This document shows, one piece after another, positions 42,672 through 51,198 of a DNA stretch of 64,000 bases; the first letter of the stretch is position 1, and the number at the start of each line of letters is the position of its first letter. Both the position numbers and the translations under genes were made by a program. A model generated the notes under the pieces. The model did not search any database. It was not told the DNA's origin and was given only the letters and a program-made list of their open reading frames with translations. The stretch spans positions 1 through 64,000 of the forward strand of contig JAFYGB010000019.1 in NCBI GenBank assembly GCA_017543445.1. The letters run 5' to 3'. This stretch comes from Lachnospiraceae bacterium. GTDB lineage: Bacteria > Bacillota > Clostridia > Lachnospirales > Lachnospiraceae.

Positions 42672-45314
42672 TTATTTGATCTGATCTGCAAGCGCAGACT
42701 TAACAGCTTCAAGCGCATCCTTGATGCCGGCTGCATTCTTACCACCAGCCTGTGCCATATTCGGACGACCACCGCCGCCACCGCCTACAAATCCGGCGAT
42801 TGCTTTGATGAGGTTACCCGCATGAGCGCCTGCCTTCTGAGCAGCATCGGTCGCCATAGCGATCAGGTTGACCTTACCGCCTTCTACGGCGCTTGCGATA
42901 ACTACAACGCCATCCACGATCTTCTCTTTCAGATTATCGCCGAGGTTACGCAGTTCATTCATATCTACGCCATCTACGGAGATCGCCAGGAGCTTCACAC
43001 CCTTAACTTCCGTAACCTGGTCCATAACATCGCCCATGGCGTTGTTTGCAAGTTTGCTCTTCAGGCTTTCATTCTCCGAACGAAGTGCACGGATCTCTTC
43101 CTGCATCGCTTCGATACGTCCGATCAGGTTTGCCGGAGATGTCTTTGCGGCAGCAGCTGCTTCCTTCAGAGCCTTCTCCTGCTCCTGATAATACTTCATC
43201 AGTCCGTTTCCGGTCAATGCTTCGATACGGCGAACGCCCGCAGCAACGCCCTGCTCGGAAATAATCTTAAACGAATGGATCACAGAAGTATTCGGAACAT
43301 GGGTACCACCGCAGAATTCTACGGAGAAGTCGCCCATGGATACGACACGTACGATCTCGCCGTACTTCTCACCGAAGAGCATCATCGCACCGATCTTACG
43401 CGCTTCGTCGATGGGCATCTCACGGGTAACGACCTGAATCGCTTCTTCGATCTTCTCGTTTACGATCTGCTCGACCTTCGCGATCTCCTCCTCTGTCATG
43501 GCGGAGAAATGCGTGAAGTCGAAACGAAGACGGTCTTCACCGACTAAGGAACCAGCCTGAGCTACATGGCTGCCGAGAACGATCTGTAATGCCTTCTGAA
43601 GCAAGTGTGTAGCACTGTGGTTGTTACATGTATCCAGACGGCGCTGTACATCGATCTTCATCGAAACCGTATCGCCGACTTTGATCATACCGCGAACGAC
43701 CTTTCCCACATGGCCGATCTTCTCACCCTGAAGCTGGATAGTCTCCTCGACAACAAACTCACCGTCTGCTGTGGCGATCACACCGGTATCACCGATCTGT
43801 CCACCCTTTGTAGCGTAGAACGGAGTCTCGTCTGTGATGATGGTGCCTTCCTGACCGTCGGTCAACGCTTCCACGATTTCATCTTCTGTGGTCAGAACCA
43901 GCACCTTACCCTCCGCCTCGGTCTTATCGTATCCGACGAATTTCGAACGGATCGCAGGATCGATGGACTGGTAAATGGTAACGTCTGCACCGAGAAGGTT
44001 CGTCTTCTTATGAGCGGCACGTGCCTTATCCTTCTGCTCTTTCATGCGTGCAGTGAAGCCGTCTTCATCCACGCTGAAGCCCTTCTCCTCGAGGATCTCC
44101 TTCGTGAGATCGATCGGGAAGCCGTAAGTGTCATAAAGCTTAAACGCGTTCTCGCCGGAGAGCGTCTTCTCTCCTTTTTTATTCATCTCGTCTTCCATAT
44201 CCGCAAGGATCGTAAGTCCGAGGTCGATGGTCTTATTGAATTTATTCTCTTCTTCGGTCAGTACCTTGAAGATCATATCCTTACGCTCTTCGAGTTCCGG
44301 ATATCCGTCCTTAGAAAGTGCAATAACGGTCTTCGAAAGTTCTGCCAGGAAGGTTCCCTGGATGCCGAGCAGACGTCCGTGACGCGCCGCACGACGAAGC
44401 AGACGACGAAGCACATAGCCGCGTCCTTCGTTCGAAGGCATGATACCATCGGAGATCATGAAGGAACAGGAACGGATGTGGTCTGCAACGATACGAAGGG
44501 ATACATCCTTCTTCGGATCTTCGAGATACTTGATACCACAAAGCTCGCTAATACGATCCAGCAAATTCTTGATCGTGTCTACGGAGAAGATGGAGTCTAC
44601 ATCCTGTACGACTACTGCCAGACGCTCGAGTCCCATACCGGTATCGATGTTCTTCTGAACGAGTTCGGTATAGTTACCCTTACCGTCGTTATTGAACTGG
44701 GAAAATACGTTATTCCAAACCTCGATGTAACGGTCGCAATCACAGCCTACCGTACATCCGGGCTTACCGCAGCCATACTTCTCGCCACGGTCATAGTAGA
44801 TCTCGGAGCAGGGACCACAAGGGCCTTCACCATGCTCCCAGAAGTTATCTTCTTTACCAAAGCGGAAAATGCGATCTGCAGGGATGCCGATCTCTTTATT
44901 CCAGATATCGAATGCTTCATCATCATCCACGTAGATGGACGGATACAAACGGTTCGGGTCCAGGCCTACAGTCTGGGTAAGGAACTCCCAGGACCATGCG
45001 ATCGCCTCATGCTTAAAGTAATCGCCGAAGGAGAAGTTTCCGAGCATCTCGAAAAACGTACCGTGACGTGCGGTCTTACCGATATTATCGATATCCGGCG
45101 TACGGATACACTTCTGACAGGTCGTCACGCGACGGCGCGGCGGAATCTCCTGGCCTGTAAAATAAGGCTTTAACGGCGCCATACCGGAATTGATGATCAA
45201 AAGACTCTTGTCGTTATGCGGAACAAGAGAAAAGCTTTTCATAACAAGATGGCCTTTGTTTTCGAAAAACTTCAAAAACATCTGCCGCAGTTCATTTACA
45301 CCATACTTTTCCAT
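42672..45314 (-). CDS. alaS: Alanyl-tRNA synthetase
   Basis: An 880-residue class II synthetase with editing. The N-terminal catalytic core has ELRQMFLKFFENKGH, MAPLKPYFTGQE and NDGKGNYTELVQ. The editing domain has zinc-type motifs HSATHLLQKAL and CGGTHVPNT. The C-terminal DHHA1/C-Ala region contains a Gly-rich GGGGGGRPNMAQAGG. The length is standard. It is preceded 18 bp upstream by a 45-residue membrane peptide gene, and the shared promoter lies before that. There is no T-box in the short leader. Confidence 0.97.
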   Translation of the reverse strand: MEKYGVNELRQMFLKFFENKGHLVMKSFSLVPHNDKSLLIINSGMAPLKPYFTGQEIPPRRRVTTCQKCIRTPDIDNIGKTARHGTFFEMLGNFSFGDYFKHEAIAWSWEFLTQTVGLDPNRLYPSIYVDDDEAFDIWNKEIGIPADRIFRFGKEDNFWEHGEGPCGPCSEIYYDRGEKYGCGKPGCTVGCDCDRYIEVWNNVFSQFNNDGKGNYTELVQKNIDTGMGLERLAVVVQDVDSIFSVDTIKNLLDRISELCGIKYLEDPKKDVSLRIVADHIRSCSFMISDGIMPSNEGRGYVLRRLLRRAARHGRLLGIQGTFLAELSKTVIALSKDGYPELEERKDMIFKVLTEEENKFNKTIDLGLTILADMEDEMNKKGEKTLSGENAFKLYDTYGFPIDLTKEILEEKGFSVDEDGFTARMKEQKDKARAAHKKTNLLGADVTIYQSIDPAIRSKFVGYDKTEAEGKVLVLTTEDEIVEALTDGQEGTIITDETPFYATKGGQIGDTGVIATADGEFVVEETIQLQGEKIGHVGKVVRGMIKVGDTVSMKIDVQRRLDTCNNHSATHLLQKALQIVLGSHVAQAGSLVGEDRLRFDFTHFSAMTEEEIAKVEQIVNEKIEEAIQVVTREMPIDEARKIGAMMLFGEKYGEIVRVVSMGDFSVEFCGGTHVPNTSVIHSFKIISEQGVAAGVRRIEALTGNGLMKYYQEQEKALKEAAAAAKTSPANLIGRIEAMQEEIRALRSENESLKSKLANNAMGDVMDQVTEVKGVKLLAISVDGVDMNELRNLGDNLKEKIVDGVVVIASAVEGGKVNLIAMATDAAQKAGAHAGNLIKAIAGFVGGGGGGRPNMAQAGGKNAAGIKDALEAVKSALADQIK

Positions 45315-45332
45315 TATCGTAACTCCTGAATA

Positions 45333-45470
45333 TTACTTCTCTTCTTTGGATTTCTTCGCGTCTTTATGCATGCGGAATTTGGAACCGCAGATCGCGCCGG
45401 CGACTGCAACGCCGATCAAAACGACATACTTGCAAAGTTCAACGCAAAATTCATTCCAGAAAGCACCCAT
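45333..45470 (-). CDS. Small membrane protein, 45 residues
   Basis: A short ORF with one hydrophobic segment (about residues 14-29, YVVLIGVAVAGAICGS). A short N-terminus with acidic and Cys residues (FWNEFCVELCK) precedes it, and a basic tail (KDAKKSKEEK) follows, so the C-terminus is probably cytoplasmic. It lies between rnhA and alaS and shares their strand. The promoter at 45530-45558 would make it the first gene of the alaS unit. Similar tiny proteins near alaS occur in Lachnospiraceae by my recollection; function unknown. Confidence 0.65.
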   Translation of the reverse strand: MGAFWNEFCVELCKYVVLIGVAVAGAICGSKFRMHKDAKKSKEEK

Positions 45471-45529
45471 CGCAATTCACCGTCCTTATCCAAGATGAAG
45501 GAACGCCATCCTTTGACGTTCACTAACAA

Positions 45530-45558
45530 ATACTAGCACAGCCACGTTTAAAATGCAA
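45530..45558 (-). promoter_or_regulatory. Promoter for the small peptide-alaS unit
   Basis: On the minus strand, TTGCAT (45553-45558), a 17-bp spacer and TAGTAT (45530-45535) preceded by TGC, an extended -10. The -35 is inside the last codons of rnhA. Confidence 0.6.
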
Positions 45559-46060
45559 GTGTTATTTGGCCGTCATCCGGTGCATCTGCAGGAATATCAT
45601 CCAAAAGTTCCTCGCCATCTGCAGCTGTCGTGGCCAATGTATCACAACGCTCGTTCAGTTCGTGTCCGGCGTGCCCTTTTACCCAGTTCCACTCGATCTT
45701 GTGCGGCTCGGCTGCCTTCAGCAGACGCTCCCACAGTTCGCGGTTTTTGACTGGGTCTTTTTTGCTGTTTTTCCAGCCCTTTTGTATCCAGTTTTCGATC
45801 CAGTGTTCATTGAATGCGCGGACCAGATACTGCGAATCCGAATACAGCGTAACTTCACAGGGTTCGGTCAATGCTTCGAGACCGACGATGGCAGCCATGA
45901 GTTCCATGCGGTTATTCGTCGTCTTCTTGTAACCGGCCGAATACTCCCGCTCGTGCAGGTTGCCCTTCCCGTCCACATATTGTACAACGGTACCGTAGCC
46001 GCCGGGCCCCTCCGGGTTACCGCGCGCCGCACCGTCCGTATAGATCGTAACTTTCTTCAT
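45548..46060 (-). CDS. rnhA: Ribonuclease HI
   Basis: A 170-residue RNase HI that cleaves RNA in RNA-DNA hybrids. The catalytic acidic residues lie in IYTDGAARGNP, NNRMELMAAI, LYSDSQYLV and ERCDTLAT, in the right order. WVKGHAGHELNERCD includes the conserved His loop. The C-terminal tail (LLDDIPADAPDDGQITLAF) is an acidic extension beyond E. coli RNase HI. AAGGAG lies upstream of the ATG. Confidence 0.95.
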   Translation of the reverse strand: MKKVTIYTDGAARGNPEGPGGYGTVVQYVDGKGNLHEREYSAGYKKTTNNRMELMAAIVGLEALTEPCEVTLYSDSQYLVRAFNEHWIENWIQKGWKNSKKDPVKNRELWERLLKAAEPHKIEWNWVKGHAGHELNERCDTLATTAADGEELLDDIPADAPDDGQITLAF

Positions 46061-46139
46061 AAAGTCTCCTTACTCGCGAGCGAGTATTTGCTCACACATG
46101 ATACGTATGGCGTAAACACGCGCAGACGCGCTTTGCGCT

Positions 46140-47882
46140 TTACCTTCGCTCCTCCATTCGCCACTCACCCGTTTTTAAATAGGTCTCCGCCGTCTTATCT
46201 GCGCTTTCGATGATCTTTTCATCGTAGCCGAGGATCTTCAGCAGGCGGATGGCATTTCGGGTCGTGGCCCTGCCTTTATTCAAAACATAGTCAAAGGTGA
46301 CATCATTGTCTGTTACCGTTTCTTTGAAATGATAGTTCTCATAGGTGTCTTCCAAAAGATAGGTCAGTTCGATATCGTGAGTAGCGGCAAAACAAAGGAT
46401 ATTGCTTTGCGCCATATTCTCCAGAATCTGCGAAGAGGCTGCTACGCGTTCCACAGTGTTGGTTCCGCGCAATACCTCGTCCACAAAACAAAGCACAGGA
46501 TTCTCTCCGTCCTTCGCGTCCAAAATACGCTTCAGGGATTTGATCTCGACCATGTAATAACTTTCGTTATTCTGGAGATTATCCCTTAGCGCCATGGATG
46601 TGTAGATCCGATAAAAGCGTGTGGTAAATGTATGCGCGGGTGCTGTCGCTATGGTCTGCGAAAGGATCGCGCACAGAGCGACCGTCTTGATAAACGTCGA
46701 CTTACCGGATGCATTCGAACCAGTCAGAAGCACACACTTCTGTACGTCGATGTTATTCGCGACCGGAGCAGCCAAAAGCGGATGGTATCCATCGGTCATC
46801 CGGATCGTGAGTTCCTTACCGCTTACGAACTCAGGTACCGCATAGAAAGGCAAAGCATTACGGTAGGAAGCCACTGCGATGGTACACTCAAGATACCCGA
46901 TGATACGAAGCAAGGCCTCGATATCCTCCGAACGGTCTTTCACCAGATCGATCGTATTCTTAAACTGGATGAGGTCGATATGGGTGATCAGGCGCACATA
47001 ATCCATCAAGGTATCCAGGATATTGCCCCCGGAAGACTTGTCTCCCGCTCCGATCAGTTTCGCACGGGAAACGATCTTCATAAGCGGCTTTGCATGCGTC
47101 TCCAGATCATCCAGGTAGGAACGAATCTTCGGATCCATGCCTTCGAGTTTCGCCATTTCCGACGCATTCTTCGCCAGACGCACCAGGTATCCGATGCAGA
47201 TAAAGTACGAATCAAAAACCGCTTTCTCGGAATAGTACTTGATGATATTGAACGTAAGTACCCCAAGTACGAACAGTATACCAAACTGCGGGAAGACTGC
47301 GAAACTTACGATCGAAGCGATCAGAAGGATGATACACAGATAGTCGATGGCCTTACTGGATGCCTCGAGTTCACGAAACGATTCGATGTAGGTCGAAAGT
47401 GAAAGTTTGAGCGTGTGACCGATCGCGTGAAGTTTCTCCTGTAATTTCAGACGCTGTTCCTCGTTTTCGTCCATGAGACGGACCATGGAATCGAACTCTT
47501 CCACCTCTTCGATCTTCTGTGAAGGAGTACGAAGTTTGTAATACAAATACTCCTCCCCGGCGGACGACTGGGTCGTATTCATGGCCGCAAATACAGTGTT
47601 CATGTCGAGGTCGTTCCAGGTGATATCGTCGACGATCTCCTTACCTTCTTTGTGGTTCAGGTAATAGTGAGCGATATTCATCAGCTCCGTAGACTCATAC
47701 GTTCTCGTACTGATGTTTCCGTATTGTGCTTTCAGTTTACTGATCAGTTTCTTTTTGTTGTTCTTCGTCTGTTTGATGCCAACATAGGCCAGATAGACGA
47801 GAAAGCCAAAGATCACTCCCAGGATATAAAGCCAAGTGCGATCGGCCTTTTCAGCAGTCAAACATAACAAATATCGGTTCAT
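46140..47882 (-). CDS. Membrane-associated MutS-like ATPase
   Basis: A 580-residue MutS-family protein without the mismatch-binding domains I and II. The N-terminus has a hydrophobic segment (about 16-35) and a second pair in the middle (about 180-225). The C-terminal ATPase has GSNASGKSTFIKTVALCAIL, FVDEVLRGTNTVERVAAS and LCFAATHDIELTYLL, the MutS Walker A, B/signature and switch-His blocks. Family members with membrane segments are common in Clostridia and not known to act in mismatch repair. The ATG follows directly on the stop of the amidohydrolase gene. Confidence 0.88.
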   Translation of the reverse strand: MNRYLLCLTAEKADRTWLYILGVIFGFLVYLAYVGIKQTKNNKKKLISKLKAQYGNISTRTYESTELMNIAHYYLNHKEGKEIVDDITWNDLDMNTVFAAMNTTQSSAGEEYLYYKLRTPSQKIEEVEEFDSMVRLMDENEEQRLKLQEKLHAIGHTLKLSLSTYIESFRELEASSKAIDYLCIILLIASIVSFAVFPQFGILFVLGVLTFNIIKYYSEKAVFDSYFICIGYLVRLAKNASEMAKLEGMDPKIRSYLDDLETHAKPLMKIVSRAKLIGAGDKSSGGNILDTLMDYVRLITHIDLIQFKNTIDLVKDRSEDIEALLRIIGYLECTIAVASYRNALPFYAVPEFVSGKELTIRMTDGYHPLLAAPVANNIDVQKCVLLTGSNASGKSTFIKTVALCAILSQTIATAPAHTFTTRFYRIYTSMALRDNLQNNESYYMVEIKSLKRILDAKDGENPVLCFVDEVLRGTNTVERVAASSQILENMAQSNILCFAATHDIELTYLLEDTYENYHFKETVTDNDVTFDYVLNKGRATTRNAIRLLKILGYDEKIIESADKTAETYLKTGEWRMEERR

Positions 47883-49199
47883 TTACCGGTTTCCTCTCTT
47901 GCTTTCGATTTTTGTAAGGTGCATGTCGAACTCTCCATAGATACGATCTACATCCTCCACATATTTATAGACGCCGTCGCGGTATAAAATCTTACCGTTG
48001 ATCACCGTCATTCGGACATTTGCCCCGCTCGCACTGTACACCAGTTGGGGGACAATGTTTTCTTTCGGTATCATATTCGGTGCATGCAGATCGACCAGGA
48101 TGAAGTCGGCCGCATCTCCGATATTTAAGTTTGCGATCTTCGCGCCGCCATAGAGTGCCGCATCCAGGAAAACTTCGTCCGGGACGGCGATCGCGTCGCG
48201 CTCGGTCAGTTTCGAATAGAGCGCAGCCAGATAGATCTCCCGGAAGAGATCCAGTGCGTTGTTGCTGGCCGGGCCATCCGTTCCGAAGCCTAATGGTATT
48301 CCGGCCGACAGGATCCTCTTATAAGGCGCCATCCCGCTCGCCAGTTTTCCGTTTGATCCCGGGTTCGAAATGATCCCGACGTTATGCTCTTTCAACAGGG
48401 CCAGGTCGCGTTCGGACAGCCATACGCCGTGAAAGATGCCGCCGCCGTAGTCAAATAAGCCGAGATCGCAGAATAATTCCACGGGACTCTTCCCGTATTT
48501 CGACTTGCAGTCTTCGACCTCTTTTTCGGTCTCCGACATATGCGTGTAAAACGGTGCTTTCCATTCCTGCGCCAGCGAAGCCAGCATCTCCAGCATCGCG
48601 TCATCATTTGTATATTGCGCATGTGCGCCTAGGCGAAAACCGCCCATAGGTGTCGTGTATGCGGCGTGTAGCTGGCGCATACGGGATTCATTGTCCGCCA
48701 GGCTGCCTGTATAAAGGTTTACATTTCCGCACAGGAGAAAACGCATCCCCATCTCGCTGCAGGTTTTCGCCACGCTATCCTCAAAATGATACATATCAAA
48801 GATCGTTGTCGTACCGTTACGCAAGTATTCCAGGATCGCGACCTTCGTGAAACTCTCTACAGCTTCCGGATACAGAAGTGCTTCCATCGGAAATACGGAC
48901 TCATTCAGCCAGCGATCCAGCGGAAGTCCTTCCGCATAGGAACGCAAAAACGTCATAGGTGAATGTGTATGCATATTCTGCATTCCGGGCATCAAAAGAT
49001 CACCGCCGCAATCGATCTCTTCATCGAACTGCGGCGATGACGCATCTTTTAGCAAGTCGAATGCTTCTGCTTTGGAGCCGCGAAATGTGATCGAGCCGTC
49101 ACAGGTATGGATCTCGCCCTCCTGCATATGAAAAGCAGGGGCGCCGCTCGCATTCGCGCATTTCTTCAGCAGATATGCATTATAGAAACGTAAACGCAT
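47883..49199 (-). CDS. Amidohydrolase (nucleoside/SAH deaminase-like)
   Basis: A 438-residue metal-dependent amidohydrolase of the TrzN/MtaD/SsnA group. Metal ligands: HTHSP at the N-terminal side of the barrel, a His in GAHAQYTND, HMSETEKEV, and the Asp in GFGTDGPASNNALDLF. MtaD-type members deaminate methylthioadenosine, SAH or 5'-deoxyadenosine. The neighbouring punA, two genes upstream, makes a role in purine nucleoside salvage plausible but does not prove it. The start is set at 49199 because TGAGG lies 8 bases upstream; a TTG at 49226 is inside the upstream gene. Confidence 0.88.
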   Translation of the reverse strand: MRLRFYNAYLLKKCANASGAPAFHMQEGEIHTCDGSITFRGSKAEAFDLLKDASSPQFDEEIDCGGDLLMPGMQNMHTHSPMTFLRSYAEGLPLDRWLNESVFPMEALLYPEAVESFTKVAILEYLRNGTTTIFDMYHFEDSVAKTCSEMGMRFLLCGNVNLYTGSLADNESRMRQLHAAYTTPMGGFRLGAHAQYTNDDAMLEMLASLAQEWKAPFYTHMSETEKEVEDCKSKYGKSPVELFCDLGLFDYGGGIFHGVWLSERDLALLKEHNVGIISNPGSNGKLASGMAPYKRILSAGIPLGFGTDGPASNNALDLFREIYLAALYSKLTERDAIAVPDEVFLDAALYGGAKIANLNIGDAADFILVDLHAPNMIPKENIVPQLVYSASGANVRMTVINGKILYRDGVYKYVEDVDRIYGEFDMHLTKIESKRGNR

Positions 49200-49215
49200 G
49201 GAAATAACCTCATGA

Positions 49216-50352
49216 TCAACGGGCAAAACTCTTTAAGATCTCCATCTTATCGGACAATGCCTTCATATTCGGGATGAACGCCATTAAAAAGTCGTCTCTC
49301 GTAAGTCCCTCATGGCAAGGGAAAGCGACCGTATTACTGAGCATCCCGTCATTCGGGTCTAAGCGGAACATGCCGGTCAGTCGTCCACTGTTTAATTTGA
49401 CCAATGTCTGACACAATTCGTTTAACCGGAACATATCCGCCTTAAACGGACAGATGAAATCGATCGCAGCTACTTTTGTCTTCGCATAGAGCGAAATATA
49501 GATATCGACGGGCTCGTCGTGAATCCGCATCTTCGTACCCAGGATCTTCACCATGTCTTCTATGCGTGACGAAACGTTGAATTCCATCTCGTTTTCCTTA
49601 AAGAACGCTCGGAGCATGTCGATGGATCTGCGGATAAAGGTTTCCGACGGCGTGTCTAAAGGAATGATCTCTCCTTTTTGAAGGAACAAATACAGTTGTT
49701 TCTCTGTATCTTTCTTCAGTTTTTCGGAAGATTCGATCAGGGATTTTTCATCCATCTTCGAGATATAGATCGCGGTCTGCAGCGCCTGTACGCTCTTTTT
49801 CACCGGATCCCCTTCCATATGACGCATAACGACTTGAAGTACCACAGAAAAGAGCACCGGCCACTGTCGGGAACTCGTGCAGATCTTTGCCGTCATGTTT
49901 TCGAAGATGCCATCCCAGCATTCTTTCATTTCCCGATACAAACCATCCGGGAAATACACGTCGCATAACTTTTTGTCGAGTTTTCCGAGTGTTTCGGTCT
50001 GCTCAGCTACGATCCGCTTGACATCCAGGTCGGCCGGACGCCCCATGGCAACATCCAGGTATCCTTTGATAAAGGAATAGACGCTGTATTTGTTCTCCAG
50101 GAGGAAGAAATTCAGATCATCGCCATAGTAGAATGTGCGCCCGTCTTTCAGTTCGACCATGACCAGTGTCATATCGGTTTCTTTCATGACCGCCTTATGG
50201 CAGGCATAACCGGCCAATGCAGCGACAAGCGCCAGACGTTTCTGTGGATCGGCGATCTTCTCGTCAAACATCTGCACCATACATCCGGCCCGGCCCTTTA
50301 TCTGTTCCAGTTCCTGTTCGGTGATCTCTTTATCCCGTTTTTCAAACAACAT
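49216..50352 (-). CDS. Protein of unknown function with YbjN-like C-terminus
   Basis: A 378-residue cytosolic protein, no signal peptide or membrane segment. The N-terminal 100 residues include VAALAGYACHKAVMKETD and GRTFYYGDDLNFFLLENKYSVYSF. The C-terminal 125 residues (SRIEDMVKILGTKMRI, VDIYISLYAKT, LNELCQTLVKLNSGRLTGMF, LTRDDFLMAFIPNMKAL) look like a YbjN/T3SS-chaperone-type fold by pattern only. It lies 3 bp after punA and overlaps no gene, clearly in the same transcript. No function is assigned. Confidence 0.7.
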   Translation of the reverse strand: MLFEKRDKEITEQELEQIKGRAGCMVQMFDEKIADPQKRLALVAALAGYACHKAVMKETDMTLVMVELKDGRTFYYGDDLNFFLLENKYSVYSFIKGYLDVAMGRPADLDVKRIVAEQTETLGKLDKKLCDVYFPDGLYREMKECWDGIFENMTAKICTSSRQWPVLFSVVLQVVMRHMEGDPVKKSVQALQTAIYISKMDEKSLIESSEKLKKDTEKQLYLFLQKGEIIPLDTPSETFIRRSIDMLRAFFKENEMEFNVSSRIEDMVKILGTKMRIHDEPVDIYISLYAKTKVAAIDFICPFKADMFRLNELCQTLVKLNSGRLTGMFRLDPNDGMLSNTVAFPCHEGLTRDDFLMAFIPNMKALSDKMEILKSFAR

Positions 50353-50355
50353 GTT

Positions 50356-51198
50356 TTAATCCCCGATCGTGATATTCGTAATAAACGATGTGACCAGCAT
50401 TGTAAAGCGCTCTTTTGCTACCGCTGCGGTTTCTTTCACTTCTTCATGTGAGAGTTTCGCACCGGTGATCACACCACAGGCCATATTCGTGACTAAGGAG
50501 ATCCCGCAGATCTCCATGCCCATATGACGGGCCGCCATGGCCTCAATGACCGTACTCATGCCTACGAGGTCCGCACCGAGCTTAGCTACCATACGGATCT
50601 CTGCCGGTGTTTCGTAGTTCGGTCCGGACAGCTGCACGTATACGCCCTCCTTCACATCGATCTTACATTTTTCCGCGCAATGTTCCAGAACCAAGCGCAG
50701 CCGTTTGCTATAGACCTGCGACATATCGGGAAAACGCACGCCGAAATCATCTTCATTCGGTCCGATCAGAGGTGACGGAACGAAAGAAGAAATATGATCG
50801 GTGATGCATACAAAATCACCGGGTTTAAAGGACGGGTTTACGCCGCCGGCAGCATTTGTGAGGAGCAGGACTTGCGCCCCCATCCGACGCATCAGACGGA
50901 TCGGTAAAACGACCTGGGTGACCGGATACCCCTCATAATAATGGACACGGCCCTTCATGCACACGACTTTCTTCTCTCCAACGGTACCGAAAACGAAACG
51001 TCCGTCATGTCCGCTGACTGTGGATACCGGAAAGCCTTCGATCTCACCATAGGGGATCTCCGCTTCGATATGAAATTCCGGATCCTCCGCATATTCGCCT
51101 AAACCGGATCCTAAAACAAGTGCGATCTCCGGAATAAACGGAATGCGGTCTTCTATGCTTTTATATGCTCTTTCGAGCTCTTCTTTGATCTTTGTCAC
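50356..51198 (-). CDS. punA: Purine nucleoside phosphorylase
   Basis: A 280-residue trimeric-type (NP-II) PNP that splits inosine and guanosine with phosphate. Motifs: ALVLGSGLGEYAED, STVSGHDGRFVFG, MKGRVHYYEGYP, LLLTNAAGGVNPSFKPGD and SGPNYETPAEIRM, then GADLVGMSTVIEAMAARHMG. The start is GTG at 51198, sharing 4 bp (GTGA) with the GH2 stop, so translation is coupled to the glycosidase. Confidence 0.94.
   Translation of the reverse strand: MTKIKEELERAYKSIEDRIPFIPEIALVLGSGLGEYAEDPEFHIEAEIPYGEIEGFPVSTVSGHDGRFVFGTVGEKKVVCMKGRVHYYEGYPVTQVVLPIRLMRRMGAQVLLLTNAAGGVNPSFKPGDFVCITDHISSFVPSPLIGPNEDDFGVRFPDMSQVYSKRLRLVLEHCAEKCKIDVKEGVYVQLSGPNYETPAEIRMVAKLGADLVGMSTVIEAMAARHMGMEICGISLVTNMACGVITGAKLSHEEVKETAAVAKERFTMLVTSFITNITIGD

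Noticed and set aside
43605-45173. Long plus-strand open frame (522 codons) opposite alaS
   Set aside because: It is antisense to a clear alaS, has no ribosome site or recognisable protein, and reflects codon bias.
45315-45332. T-box regulating alaS
   Set aside because: Only 18 bp separate alaS from the small upstream gene, and the 77 bp before that gene hold a promoter but no T-box.
46061-46139. Inverted repeat TACTCGC/GCGAGTA before rnhA as a regulator site
   Set aside because: The arms are short with a 2-base centre in GC-rich low-complexity DNA; no promoter could be aligned to it.
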